Source: Intestinibacter sp964449895
GTDB taxonomy: Bacteria > Bacillota > Clostridia > Peptostreptococcales > Peptostreptococcaceae
NCBI GenBank assembly: GCA_964449895.1
Contig: CAYVBY010000006.1
Location: 57,189 to 121,188, forward strand
Direction of reading: 5' to 3'
DNA: 64,000 nucleotides
Shown here piece after piece: positions 52,069-60,117 of this stretch; positions within the stretch are counted from its first letter, which is position 1, and each line of letters opens with the position of its first letter. The translations under genes and the position numbers were made by a program. Under the pieces are notes generated by a model. It was not told the DNA's origin. It did not search any database and was given only the letters and a program-made list of their open reading frames with translations.

Positions 52069-53262
52069 CTAGAATTCTACTATTTCAACTTCCATTTTTT
52101 CTATAGCATCTGCTATTAATCCTTCTACATCTAGTTTAGATTCATCTGATTCTATTCTATCAAGTTTAGGCTTTGTAGCTGGTCTCTTTGGTGCAAATAC
52201 TGAACAGCAGTCTTCTTCTGGTATTATTGATGTTTCAAATGTACCTATATTTTTAGCTATATCTATTATCTCTGATTTATCCATTGCTATTAATGGTCTA
52301 AATACAGGCATTCTTACAGATGCATTTGTACAAGTAAGTCCTTGTATAGTTTGTGATGCAACTTGTCCTATACTTTCTCCTGTAATTAAAGCATCACATC
52401 TTCTTTGTTTACCAACTTCTTCAGCTATTCTCATCATAAAACGTCTAGAAATTATAGTTACTTCTTCTTCTCTACATTCCATTGCTATAGCTTTTTGTAT
52501 ATCTAATATATTAACTTTGTGTAATCTAACTTTTCCACAATATTTAGCTAATATTCTAGCTAAATCTCTTACTTTTTCCATTGATTTTTCACTAGTGAAT
52601 GGGAAAGTATGGAAATGCATGCATTCAACTTCTACCCCTCTTTTTGCAACCATCCATGATGCAACTGGTGAATCTATACCTCCTGATAATAAAGACATAG
52701 CTTTACCATTAGTTCCTATAGGAAGTCCACCATATCCTGGTATTGTGTCACTATATGCCGCCACATTGTGTTCTCTAAGTTCACATTTTATTTTAACTTC
52801 TGGATTTCTTAAATCTACTGGAATTTTGCCTTCAGTCTTGCTTAATAAATATCCTCCGATATCTATACTCATCTCTTGTGAAGTCATTCTAAAAGATTTA
52901 TCACCTCTTCTAGTTTCAACTTTAAAACTTTTACATCCTTGTTCTATTTTTTCTTCTAATACTTTTAAAGCTGTTTCTTGAAGCATTTTGTAAGCTTCTT
53001 CAACATCATCTGATTTTCTATCTAATTTTATAACTGGGCATACTCCAACTATACCAAATACTTTTTTAACTTCTTCCATTACTTCTTCATAATCATAGTC
53101 ACCAAGTTCTACATAAACTCTACCATACTCTTTATATACATCAAATTTGCCTAATGGTTTTAACATATTTTTTATATTTTTTATTAGTTTATTTTCAAAT
53201 ATATATCTATTTTTTCCTTTTATTCCTATTTCTCCATATTTTACGATTAATGCGTTATACAC
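52069..53262 (-). CDS. thiI: tRNA 4-thiouridine synthase ThiI (no rhodanese domain)
   Basis: 397 residues, GTG start. N-terminal ferredoxin-like and THUMP domains (about 1-165) and a PP-loop ATPase domain from about 175 with LLSGGIDSPVASW. It adenylates tRNA U8 for thiolation. The rhodanese domain of enteric ThiI is missing, as in other Firmicutes, where a dedicated cysteine desulfurase hands sulfur over directly; one is encoded just upstream. Its translation start is odd: the best SD sequence lies beyond a 21-base palindrome (53273-53293). Confidence 0.93.
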   Translation of the reverse strand: MYNALIVKYGEIGIKGKNRYIFENKLIKNIKNMLKPLGKFDVYKEYGRVYVELGDYDYEEVMEEVKKVFGIVGVCPVIKLDRKSDDVEEAYKMLQETALKVLEEKIEQGCKSFKVETRRGDKSFRMTSQEMSIDIGGYLLSKTEGKIPVDLRNPEVKIKCELREHNVAAYSDTIPGYGGLPIGTNGKAMSLLSGGIDSPVASWMVAKRGVEVECMHFHTFPFTSEKSMEKVRDLARILAKYCGKVRLHKVNILDIQKAIAMECREEEVTIISRRFMMRIAEEVGKQRRCDALITGESIGQVASQTIQGLTCTNASVRMPVFRPLIAMDKSEIIDIAKNIGTFETSIIPEEDCCSVFAPKRPATKPKLDRIESDESKLDVEGLIADAIEKMEVEIVEF

Positions 53263-53272
53263 TTTTTCACTC

Positions 53273-53293
53273 TGTCAAAATTTAATTTTGACA
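53273..53293. promoter_or_regulatory. 21-base palindrome between the SD sequence and the thiI GTG
   Basis: Perfect arms TGTCAAAATT around a single base. On the minus strand the order is AAAGGAGAA, palindrome, GAGTGAAAAA, GTG. As an RNA hairpin it would bring SD and start to about twelve bases; as DNA it could be a dimer operator. Confidence 0.5.
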
Positions 53294-53374
53294 TTCTCCT
53301 TTCTCAATTTATGTTTTTTATTCTAATTATTATTTTATATTTTATTTGTTAATATTAATCAATTTACAAATAGT

Positions 53375-54529
53375 TTATCTTCTTTTGCCTATTATCATTC
53401 TTAAATCTGATACTGATTCTTTTAAAAACTTTATAGTTTCTTTAATTTCTTTTTCTGTATTTAAGTCACTTAAACTAAATCTTATAGCACCTTCTATTTC
53501 TTCAGGTGATAATCCTATTGAATTTAATACATGACTTCCTTTTTTCTTAGAAGAACAAGCTGAACCTGTAGATACATATATTTCCTTTTGTTCTAAATAA
53601 TGAAGAAGTACTTCCCCTTTAACACCTTTAAATGAAACATTTAAAACATGGCATACTCCGTCCTCTGGAGAGTTTACTTTAACATTATCTATATTATTTA
53701 TTATTTCTTCTTTTAAAAGATTTTTTAGATTTTGTATCTTATCTATAGTTCCTTGTAAATCTTTATTTAAAATCTTTACAGCTTCACCTAATCCATATAT
53801 TCCAGGCACATTTTCTGTACCTGATCTTATACTAGATTCTTGTCCACCTCCAGTAAGAAGAGGTTTTATTCTATTATTTTCCTTTACATACATAAACCCT
53901 ATACCTTTAGGTCCATGTAATTTATGACCACTTACACTCATAAAATCTATATTGTATTTTGATGGTCTAAATTTTACTTTTGCGTAAGATTGTACACCAT
54001 CTACATGAAAATATACTTTTTCATCTAATGATTTTAAATATTTGCCGATTTCTTCTATTGGTTGAATACTTCCGATCTCATTATTTACATGCATTATAGA
54101 AACTAAAAAAGTTTCTTTTTTTATAGCATTTTTTAAATCTTCAATTGATATTTTACCTTCTTTATCTACTGGTAAATATGTCACTTCAAATCCTTGTTCC
54201 TCTAAATCTTTTAAAGTATTTAATACTGAAGGATGCTCTATACATGTAGATATTATATGTTTTTTAGTCTTTTTATTTAAGTTAGCAACACTTCTTATTA
54301 TAGTATTGTTGCATTCTGTACCACCTGATGTAAAATATATCTCTGTCTCTTTTGCTCCTAAGCTTCTAGCAATATTTCTTCTTATTTCCTTTATTTCTCT
54401 CTCTACTTCTATACCTTTTTTGTATATAGAAGATGGATTTCCGTATTGATTAGTAAGAGCTACCATCATTTTATCAACCACTTCTTGATATGGCTTTGTT
54501 GTAGCACTATTATCTAAATATATTTCCAT
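53375..54529 (-). CDS. Cysteine desulfurase (NifS/IscS family), partner of ThiI
   Basis: 384 residues from the ATG at 54529; a longer reading from 54562 has no ribosome site. PLP lysine in SVSGHKLHGPKG near 202 and the catalytic Cys in STGSACSSKKKG near 328. It removes sulfur from cysteine as a persulfide. Upstream of thiI on the same strand, 112 bases apart, it matches the NifZ-ThiI arrangement known from Bacillus, so tRNA s4U synthesis is its likely main role; wider iron-sulfur or thiamine supply is possible. Confidence 0.9.
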   Translation of the reverse strand: MEIYLDNSATTKPYQEVVDKMMVALTNQYGNPSSIYKKGIEVEREIKEIRRNIARSLGAKETEIYFTSGGTECNNTIIRSVANLNKKTKKHIISTCIEHPSVLNTLKDLEEQGFEVTYLPVDKEGKISIEDLKNAIKKETFLVSIMHVNNEIGSIQPIEEIGKYLKSLDEKVYFHVDGVQSYAKVKFRPSKYNIDFMSVSGHKLHGPKGIGFMYVKENNRIKPLLTGGGQESSIRSGTENVPGIYGLGEAVKILNKDLQGTIDKIQNLKNLLKEEIINNIDNVKVNSPEDGVCHVLNVSFKGVKGEVLLHYLEQKEIYVSTGSACSSKKKGSHVLNSIGLSPEEIEGAIRFSLSDLNTEKEIKETIKFLKESVSDLRMIIGKRR

Positions 54530-54771
54530 TGTTTGCACCGTCCTTTCTACAAAATAACTCATAATATTATACCATTAAAATATTCACTTTTTAAGGTGTT
54601 GATTTTAAAATTTATAATTTTATATGTATAAAACTTCTTATTTAAATCTAATCACTATTTCATTTTTAATTTTTATTTTATTTTTTATTTTTATTATTAA
54701 TAAAATAACTATAGCATTATAAAAAACCTTTATTTTCCAACACTTTACCAAATATTACATATCAAATTCAC

Positions 54772-54800
54772 TTGCATTTTTTGTCGAAAATTGTTATTAT
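54772..54800 (+). promoter_or_regulatory. Sigma-A promoter of the small RNA candidate
   Basis: TTGCAT (54772-54777) and TATTAT (54795-54800) are exactly 17 bases apart. Transcription would begin about 54807. Confidence 0.62.
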
Positions 54801-54806
54801 ATATTT

Positions 54807-54945
54807 ACGGTTATCCCCAATAACCATACTAAATATTTCTATTCGATACCCCTTTTGAGAATAGACTTTATATTATTTATTATTGTTAAATTGAAACGGA
54901 ATCAGTTTGACCCATAAAAAAGAGCTTCCCCTGGCTCTTTTTTAT
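54807..54945 (+). ncRNA. Small RNA candidate with three CCCC-bearing hairpin loops
   Basis: About 140 nt, not coding. Hairpin 1: GGTTAT/ATAACC (54809-54825), loop CCCCA. Hairpin 2: CTATTC/GAATAG (54839-54864), loop GATACCCCTTTTGA. Hairpin 3 is the terminator: AAAAAAGAGC/GCTCTTTTTT (54916-54943), loop TTCCCCTG. All three loops show CCCC, the pattern of sRNAs that pair with G-rich Shine-Dalgarno sequences (RsaE/RoxS-like C-rich motif). A promoter lies directly upstream. No known family was recognised. Confidence 0.55.
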
Positions 54946-55121
54946 TTTGTCTATTTTCAATAATTTTCATTTGATTTCTATATCAAAAATATAATATTTA
55001 TATACATATTATATTTATCCCTACTTTTTATATAATTATATCTATAATAAATATTCATTTTATAATAATCAAATTAATAATACACTTAAAACATAGATTT
55101 TACAAGTAAAGAGGTATCTTT

Positions 55122-55482
55122 ATGAAGCAAGCATATTTAAAGTATATTTTTTCTCTATTATTATTTTGAACAAATGGCATTGTTGCAAGCTATATATTAC
55201 TTTCAAGCTATGAAATAGTATTTTTTAGAGCATTAATAGGTAGTTTATTATTAAATAGTAATGATTGTTTCTCCAATTTTATTTAAAGAAAAATTAACTT
55301 TCTCAATAATTTTAGGTTTAATCAATACTGGCTTCGGTTGCTATCTTTACTTTTCATCTATTTGCCATCTAACGGTTCAAACAGTAGCTATTTGCGATAC
55401 ACAATTTTTTATAACTAAAAACAGCATTCGTATTAATTTAAATAAAAATGATATAATAATACCAAATAAAATTTTCTTATGA
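55122..55482 (+). pseudogene. Decayed EamA/DMT-family transporter
   Basis: An ATG behind GAGGTATCTT opens a product like an EamA N terminus (MKQAYLKYIFSLLLF), but a TGA at 55167-55169 interrupts it. The frame resumes (TNGIVASYILLSSYEIVFF, then LIGSLLL), then a jump to another frame at about 55258 joins to a later EamA portion (VSPILFKEKLTF, then GCYLYFSSICHLTVQTVA). An internal stretch and the C-terminal helices are missing: intact proteins are about 290 residues. It cannot make a functional transporter. Confidence 0.8.
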
Positions 55483-55514
55483 ATAATTAAATCAACTAAA
55501 ATGGTGGTGAAAAT

Positions 55515-56177
55515 ATGAAAAATAACATAAAACCTTCTGATTTAGAAAAAAATCGTCAGTTTTCAGAAATGCTACAAGCAGCAATACAAAAACTACATAA
55601 ATATACGCCAGAAGACATCGTAAAAAGAACAAATATAGAATTTGACAAGGAAAAATCGCAATTTCATTTTATGAGTTTAGGTCAAGAAATACATATTAGC
55701 TATCCAGATTTTAATTTAACTCCAGAAATAGACATGTGGCATCATCTAACTATACTTCAATATATGGATACAGCAGATGGTACACCTCTTGGAAATAAAC
55801 TAATCTCTTTAGCTGAATTCAAAGACGGCGGTATTATTCGTGGTGTTAGTTTTGAACGTAAATGTGAATTTATTATAAGACAACATATAGGCAATAAATC
55901 TATAGACGAAGTTAAAAAAGGTTGTGAAACTCTAGATGGAAAAATCATCAAATCCAAAGCTGATTTATGTGCAGAATTTTCATTCTTACCTAATTTTCCA
56001 GTCACTTTAAATATTTGGTTTGCAGACGATGAAATGGATGGGTCAGGAAAAATACTTTTAAATAATAGCGCTGAACATTATCTTAGTGTAGAAGCGGCTG
56101 GAGGGGTTGCAAGTTTAGTTTTACAAGCGTTGATTAATGCCTCTTCTGATAAAAAAATAGCTCTTAATATTTATTAA
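55515..56177 (+). CDS. DUF3786 domain protein
   Basis: 220 residues, soluble. The C-terminal half with FSFLPNFPVTLNIWFADDEM, then GSGKILLNNSAEHYLSVE matches DUF3786, whose members occur in anaerobes, sometimes near corrinoid or metal-dependent enzymes; no function is established. GGTGGTGAAAAT precedes the ATG. It lies after the decayed transporter and before asparaginase, with separate control likely. Confidence 0.78.
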   Translation: MKNNIKPSDLEKNRQFSEMLQAAIQKLHKYTPEDIVKRTNIEFDKEKSQFHFMSLGQEIHISYPDFNLTPEIDMWHHLTILQYMDTADGTPLGNKLISLAEFKDGGIIRGVSFERKCEFIIRQHIGNKSIDEVKKGCETLDGKIIKSKADLCAEFSFLPNFPVTLNIWFADDEMDGSGKILLNNSAEHYLSVEAAGGVASLVLQALINASSDKKIALNIY

Positions 56178-56284
56178 ATAAAAAATTTCAATAATATTTT
56201 ACATCTATCAAAAATTTAAAGATGTACAATCATTACAATTTAGTATAAAATAGTAATGTATTTTGTTCATTTGGAGGTGTAATT

Positions 56285-57280
56285 ATGACAATAAAGAAAA
56301 AAGTAGCTGTTGTCTTCACTGGTGGAACAATATCTATGACTATTGACCCAGACCTTGGTGCCGCTATTCCAAGTTTAACAGGTGAAGAAATTTTAGCTTT
56401 AGCTACTAATATAAATAAAGTTGCGACAATAGAAATTCACAATTTTGATGAAATACCAAGTCCTCATATGACTTTTGATAAACTAATGGAATTAAAACAC
56501 TATATAAATAACCTTTTAGTAAGAGAAGATGTTTGTGGTGTAGTTGTTACTCACGGAACTGACAGCTTAGAAGAAACTGCTTATTTCTTAGATTTAGTTT
56601 TAAACAATAAAAAACCTGTAGTTGTAACTGGTGCTATGAGAAGTAGCTCTGAATTAGGATATGATGGTTCAAGTAACTTATCAGCAGCTGTATGTACAGC
56701 TATATCTGAAGCAGCTATTGGAAAAGGTGTTCTTGTAGCTATGAATAATGAAGTTTTATTAGCTTCTGAAGCTACTAAGATAGATACTTTAGCTTTAAAT
56801 ACATTCCAATCTCCTGTTAGTGGTTCTTTAGGCATTATAGATTGTAACCAATTAGTATTATTAAAGAGTCTTTCTAACAGAACTGTTATAGATACTGATA
56901 CATTTGAACCAAAAGTAGCTTTATTTAAAACAGGACTTGATATGGATGAAGATTTAATAAAATTTGCTACAGATAATGGATATAAAGGTATTGTTATAGA
57001 AGGTATGGGTAGAGGAAATATTCCACTTCAAGTATATGAAGGAGTTAAATATGCTAGATCAAAAGGAGTACAAGTTGTTTTAGTTTCTAGATGTTTAACT
57101 GGTAGAGTTTACGATTCTTATGGATATCCTGGATCTGGTAGAGATTTAAAAAATATAGGATGTATATTCGGTGGAGATCTTCCTGGTCAAAAAGCTAGAA
57201 TCAAATTAATGTTAGCATTAGGTAAAACTAATGACGACCAAGAAATAAAAGACATATTCGAAAAAGGAATATATTATTAA
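56285..57280 (+). CDS. L-asparaginase
   Basis: 331 residues, no signal peptide, so cytoplasmic. Catalytic threonines in VFTGGTISM near 16 and VVTHGTDSLEETA near 91; VTGAMRSSSELGYDG follows. It hydrolyses asparagine to aspartate and ammonia. The DSLEETAYFLDL pattern is of the bacterial type shared by AnsA/AnsB; the two types are not separated here. GGAGGTGTAATT precedes the ATG and a strong terminator follows. Confidence 0.93.
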   Translation: MTIKKKVAVVFTGGTISMTIDPDLGAAIPSLTGEEILALATNINKVATIEIHNFDEIPSPHMTFDKLMELKHYINNLLVREDVCGVVVTHGTDSLEETAYFLDLVLNNKKPVVVTGAMRSSSELGYDGSSNLSAAVCTAISEAAIGKGVLVAMNNEVLLASEATKIDTLALNTFQSPVSGSLGIIDCNQLVLLKSLSNRTVIDTDTFEPKVALFKTGLDMDEDLIKFATDNGYKGIVIEGMGRGNIPLQVYEGVKYARSKGVQVVLVSRCLTGRVYDSYGYPGSGRDLKNIGCIFGGDLPGQKARIKLMLALGKTNDDQEIKDIFEKGIYY

Positions 57281-57281
57281 T

Positions 57282-57312
57282 AAAAAGAGGCATCTGATGT
57301 CTCTTTTTTATT
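57282..57312 (+). terminator. Terminator of the asparaginase gene
   Basis: AAAAAGAGGCATC and GATGTCTCTTTTT (one G.T pair) form a 13-bp stem and run into T residues. Confidence 0.85.
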
Positions 57313-57332
57313 TATTAAAATTCTTTATAAAT

Positions 57333-57372
57333 AAAAAGACCTTAAAATAATTTCTCATTTTAAGGTCTTTAT
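57333..57372 (-). terminator. Terminator of the amino-acid ABC operon
   Basis: AAAGACCTTAAAAT (57335-57348) and ATTTTAAGGTCTTT (57357-57370) form a perfect 14-bp stem with a T run on the minus strand. Confidence 0.85.
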
Positions 57373-57392
57373 TTATTAAAGCTTCTAATTTT

Positions 57393-58115
57393 CTATAATA
57401 TTTTTGAGAAGAAATCTCTAGCTCTTTCATTTTTTGGATTTTCAAATACTACTTCTGGCTTATCATCTTCTATGATTTTACCACCATCCACAAATAAAAG
57501 TCTATCTGATACTTCTTTTGCAAATCCCATTTCATGTGTTACTATGGCCATTGTCATACCTTCTTCTGCTAGTTCTTTAATAACATCAAGAACTTCTTTA
57601 ACCATTTCTGGGTCAAGAGCTGATGTTGGCTCATCAAATAACATCATTTTAGGTTCCATAGCTAAAGCTCTAGCTATAGCTATTCTTTGTTTTTGCCCAC
57701 CTGATAATTGTGAAGGATAGGCATCTTTTTTATCTAATAATCCAACTCTCTCTAATAAAGCTTCTGCTTTTTTGCTGGCTTCTTCTTTACTTAATTTTTT
57801 TATTCTCATAGGAGCAAGTGTTATATTATCTAGTATAGTCATGTTTGGGAATAGGTTGAAGTTTTGGAAAACCATACCTATACTTTGTCTAATTTCATCA
57901 ATATTAACCTTTTTATCAGTAATATCTATACCTTCAAATATTACTTGTCCTTCTGTTGGCACTTCAAGTAAATTCATACATCTTAACACTGTACTTTTTC
58001 CTGATCCACTAGGTCCAACTATTGTAACTATTTGACCTTTTTCTATTTTTAAGTCAATTCCTCTAAGTACATGTACATCACCGAATGATTTATGCAAATT
58101 CTTTAACTCTATCAT
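57393..58115 (-). CDS. Polar amino-acid ABC transporter, ATPase subunit
   Basis: 240 residues, the size of GlnQ/HisP ATPases. Walker A GPSGSGKST, signature LSGGQKQR, Walker B MLFDEPTSALDPE, and the switch His in IVTHEMGFAKEVSDR. It drives uptake by the permease encoded just upstream (28 bases). AAAGGAAATGTGATAAA precedes the ATG. Substrate is best judged from the T-box ahead of the operon. Confidence 0.95.
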   Translation of the reverse strand: MIELKNLHKSFGDVHVLRGIDLKIEKGQIVTIVGPSGSGKSTVLRCMNLLEVPTEGQVIFEGIDITDKKVNIDEIRQSIGMVFQNFNLFPNMTILDNITLAPMRIKKLSKEEASKKAEALLERVGLLDKKDAYPSQLSGGQKQRIAIARALAMEPKMMLFDEPTSALDPEMVKEVLDVIKELAEEGMTMAIVTHEMGFAKEVSDRLLFVDGGKIIEDDKPEVVFENPKNERARDFFSKIL

Positions 58116-58143
58116 TTTATCACATTTCCTTTGATTTATTTCT

Positions 58144-58815
58144 CTAATTAGACTGAGCTAATTTCTTTTCCAATATTCCTACTAATTGTGAAAGAACTGT
58201 AGTTATTACAAGATACATTATAGCTGCCATTATATATGGCTCGAAAGGTCTGTATAATGTAGTTCTAACTATACCAGCCTTGAACATTAATTCTTGAACT
58301 CCTATAACAGAAATTATTGAAGATTCTTTTACTAATGTTATAAATTCATTAGCTAATGCTGGTAATATATTTTTTACAGCTTGTGGTACTATAACAAATC
58401 TCATAGTGTCTACATACCCTAAACCTAAAGATCTACTAGCTTCCATTTGACCTTTGTCAACTGATTGTATACCAGATCTAAATATCTCAGCTATATATGC
58501 ACTTGAGTTTATTGATAATGCAAAAGCACCACTTACAAAGTCACTTGATATAGGTCCTATATCAGGAAATTGAACTCCAAGTTGTGGTAAACCAAAATAA
58601 ATAATAAAGATTTGTACAAATAAAGGTGTACCTCTAAGTACTTGTACATATATACTTGCTGGCCATTTTAAGATTTTTGTTTTTGACATTTTCATTAAAC
58701 AAATAAGTAACCCTAAAGCAAAACCAACTATTAATGATACTAGGGAAATTAATATAGTAGTTTTTGCACCTTCTAAAAATACCCCATAATATCCTGATAA
58801 TACACTAAAATCCAT
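58144..58815 (-). CDS. Polar amino-acid ABC transporter, permease subunit
   Basis: 223 residues, five membrane helices of the HisM/GlnP type. The ATPase-coupling EAA loop is visible as QMEASRSLGLGYVDTMRFVI near 140. A single permease gene implies a homodimer. It lies between the ATPase and binding-protein genes, all on the same strand with short gaps. Confidence 0.93.
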   Translation of the reverse strand: MDFSVLSGYYGVFLEGAKTTILISLVSLIVGFALGLLICLMKMSKTKILKWPASIYVQVLRGTPLFVQIFIIYFGLPQLGVQFPDIGPISSDFVSGAFALSINSSAYIAEIFRSGIQSVDKGQMEASRSLGLGYVDTMRFVIVPQAVKNILPALANEFITLVKESSIISVIGVQELMFKAGIVRTTLYRPFEPYIMAAIMYLVITTVLSQLVGILEKKLAQSN

Positions 58816-58842
58816 AATTTACTCTCCTACTTCTAATAAATA

Positions 58843-59679
58843 CTAATTTTCTTGTTTATCAGCTAGTTTTAAAGCATCTTGCATTAAGATATCAATTTTA
58901 CCTTCATCTTGTAATCTTTTTATAGTTTTGTTTATTGATTCTATAAATGCAGTGTTGTCAACTTTGTCACTAGCTTTTTTAACTGCTACTGCTGAAGTTT
59001 CAGCTACTTCTTGACCTACTTCAGTATTTCCTATAGCTAAACCACCATATTGTCCTATGTTTATATTAGCAACATTTCTTCCTGTAACTATAACATCTAT
59101 ATTTCCATTTTGAAGTTCTAACATTAAATCAGGAACTCTTTTTAATTGTTTAGCACCAGTTATACCTAAATCATCTGTTACATAACTAGCTTGTGTAGTA
59201 CCACTTTGAACACCAACTTTTAAATCTTTTAAATCGTCAGCAGATTTTACTAAATCTTCGTCACCTTTTCTTACTATACAAACATTACTGTCTTCATAGT
59301 ATAATTCAGAGAAGTCTACACTTTTCTTTCTTGTTTCATTAGGAGTCATACAAGCTAAAACTACATCAACTTTATCAGCATTTAAAGCTCCTAATAAACC
59401 ATCAAAGTCCATATCAGTGTATTCAACTTTTACACCCATATCTTTAGCTATTTCTTCTACCATAGTAACATCAAATCCTACTATAGCGTCTTTTCCATCA
59501 ATTACTGTATGGAATTCGTATGGAGCATATTCAGCACTTGTTCCCATTTTTAGTACTCCAGCTTCTTTTACTTGTTCTAATTTATCTACTGGTTCTTCAG
59601 AACCTCCACCAGAACATCCTACTAATCCCATTACCATAACTGCAGCTAACCCTGTAGTTATTAATTTTTTTAATTTCAT
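58843..59679 (-). CDS. Amino-acid-binding lipoprotein of the ABC transporter
   Basis: 278 residues. Signal peptide with lipobox VMGLVGCSG, so Cys 22 is lipidated and the protein is anchored outside the membrane. A bilobed SBP_bac_3 domain follows (TSAEYAPYEFHTVIDGKDAI, then GFDVTMVEEIAKDMGVKVEY). AAGGGGGACTGTTAAT precedes the ATG. First gene of the operon, directly after the T-box leader. The ligand cannot be read from sequence alone; arginine is the guess from the specifier codon. Confidence 0.93.
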   Translation of the reverse strand: MKLKKLITTGLAAVMVMGLVGCSGGGSEEPVDKLEQVKEAGVLKMGTSAEYAPYEFHTVIDGKDAIVGFDVTMVEEIAKDMGVKVEYTDMDFDGLLGALNADKVDVVLACMTPNETRKKSVDFSELYYEDSNVCIVRKGDEDLVKSADDLKDLKVGVQSGTTQASYVTDDLGITGAKQLKRVPDLMLELQNGNIDVIVTGRNVANINIGQYGGLAIGNTEVGQEVAETSAVAVKKASDKVDNTAFIESINKTIKRLQDEGKIDILMQDALKLADKQEN

Positions 59680-59789
59680 ATTAACAGTCCCCCTTAATTT
59701 TAATTAAATTTTATATAGTAAAACGCAGTATTTTCATAATTTCAAAACAGATAAATATATCTTTATAAATTCTAAAGAAGTCTTGAAAA

Positions 59790-60042
59790 TAAAAAAAGTC
59801 TCTTAGCTTAAAACTAAGAGACGAATTATCCGCGTTACCACTCTTTTTGATAGTAAATAAAATTTACTTATCCACTCAAACCTTTAAGGCAGGCATACCT
59901 ATTATTATACTTAATTCCAATAATATTCTCAAAAGCTCTCTTCGCAATAAACTTCATTACTGGCTCACACCATACCCAGCTCGCTTTAATTTACATTTAT
60001 GTTACTTTCTTTTTCATAGAATTTTCTGTTATTAAATTATTA
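59790..60042 (-). promoter_or_regulatory. T-box riboswitch controlling the amino-acid ABC transporter
   Basis: On the minus strand a stem I region with AGTAA, AGCGAGCTGG, GGTGTGAG and CCAG is followed by an antiterminator sequence AGAGTGGTAACGCGG (T-box motif with TGGT) and a terminator GTCTCTTAG/CTAAGAGAC (59798-59822) with seven T. Uncharged tRNA pairing to both sites would allow read-through. The specifier loop reads GCGAAGAGAG; if the codon follows GAA plus one base, it is AGA (arginine), with GAG (glutamate) as alternative. Confidence 0.88.
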
Positions 60043-60047
60043 AGTCA

Positions 60048-60077
60048 ATTATAAATTATTTTTTCTATTTTTGTCAA
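60048..60077 (-). promoter_or_regulatory. Promoter of the T-box leader
   Basis: TTGACA (60077-60072) and TATAAT (60053-60048) on the minus strand, 18 bases apart: two perfect consensus hexamers, just upstream of the T-box. Confidence 0.8.
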
Positions 60078-60117
60078 TTCATTTTCGATAAATTTTGTCA
60101 AATTATTGAAATATATT

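Larger units (their letters stand above)
59680..60117. other. Leader region of the amino-acid ABC operon
   Basis: About 440 bases without a gene. Contains the T-box leader and its promoter, annotated separately, and a short AT-rich tail next to the UvrD gene end. Confidence 0.7.

Noticed and set aside
52517..52981. 154-residue plus-strand frame opposite thiI
   Set aside because: Lies wholly antisense to a confident gene and has no family features.
55261..55482. 73-residue frame as a real small gene
   Set aside because: It is the out-of-frame remainder of the decayed EamA transporter and has no ribosome site at its ATG.
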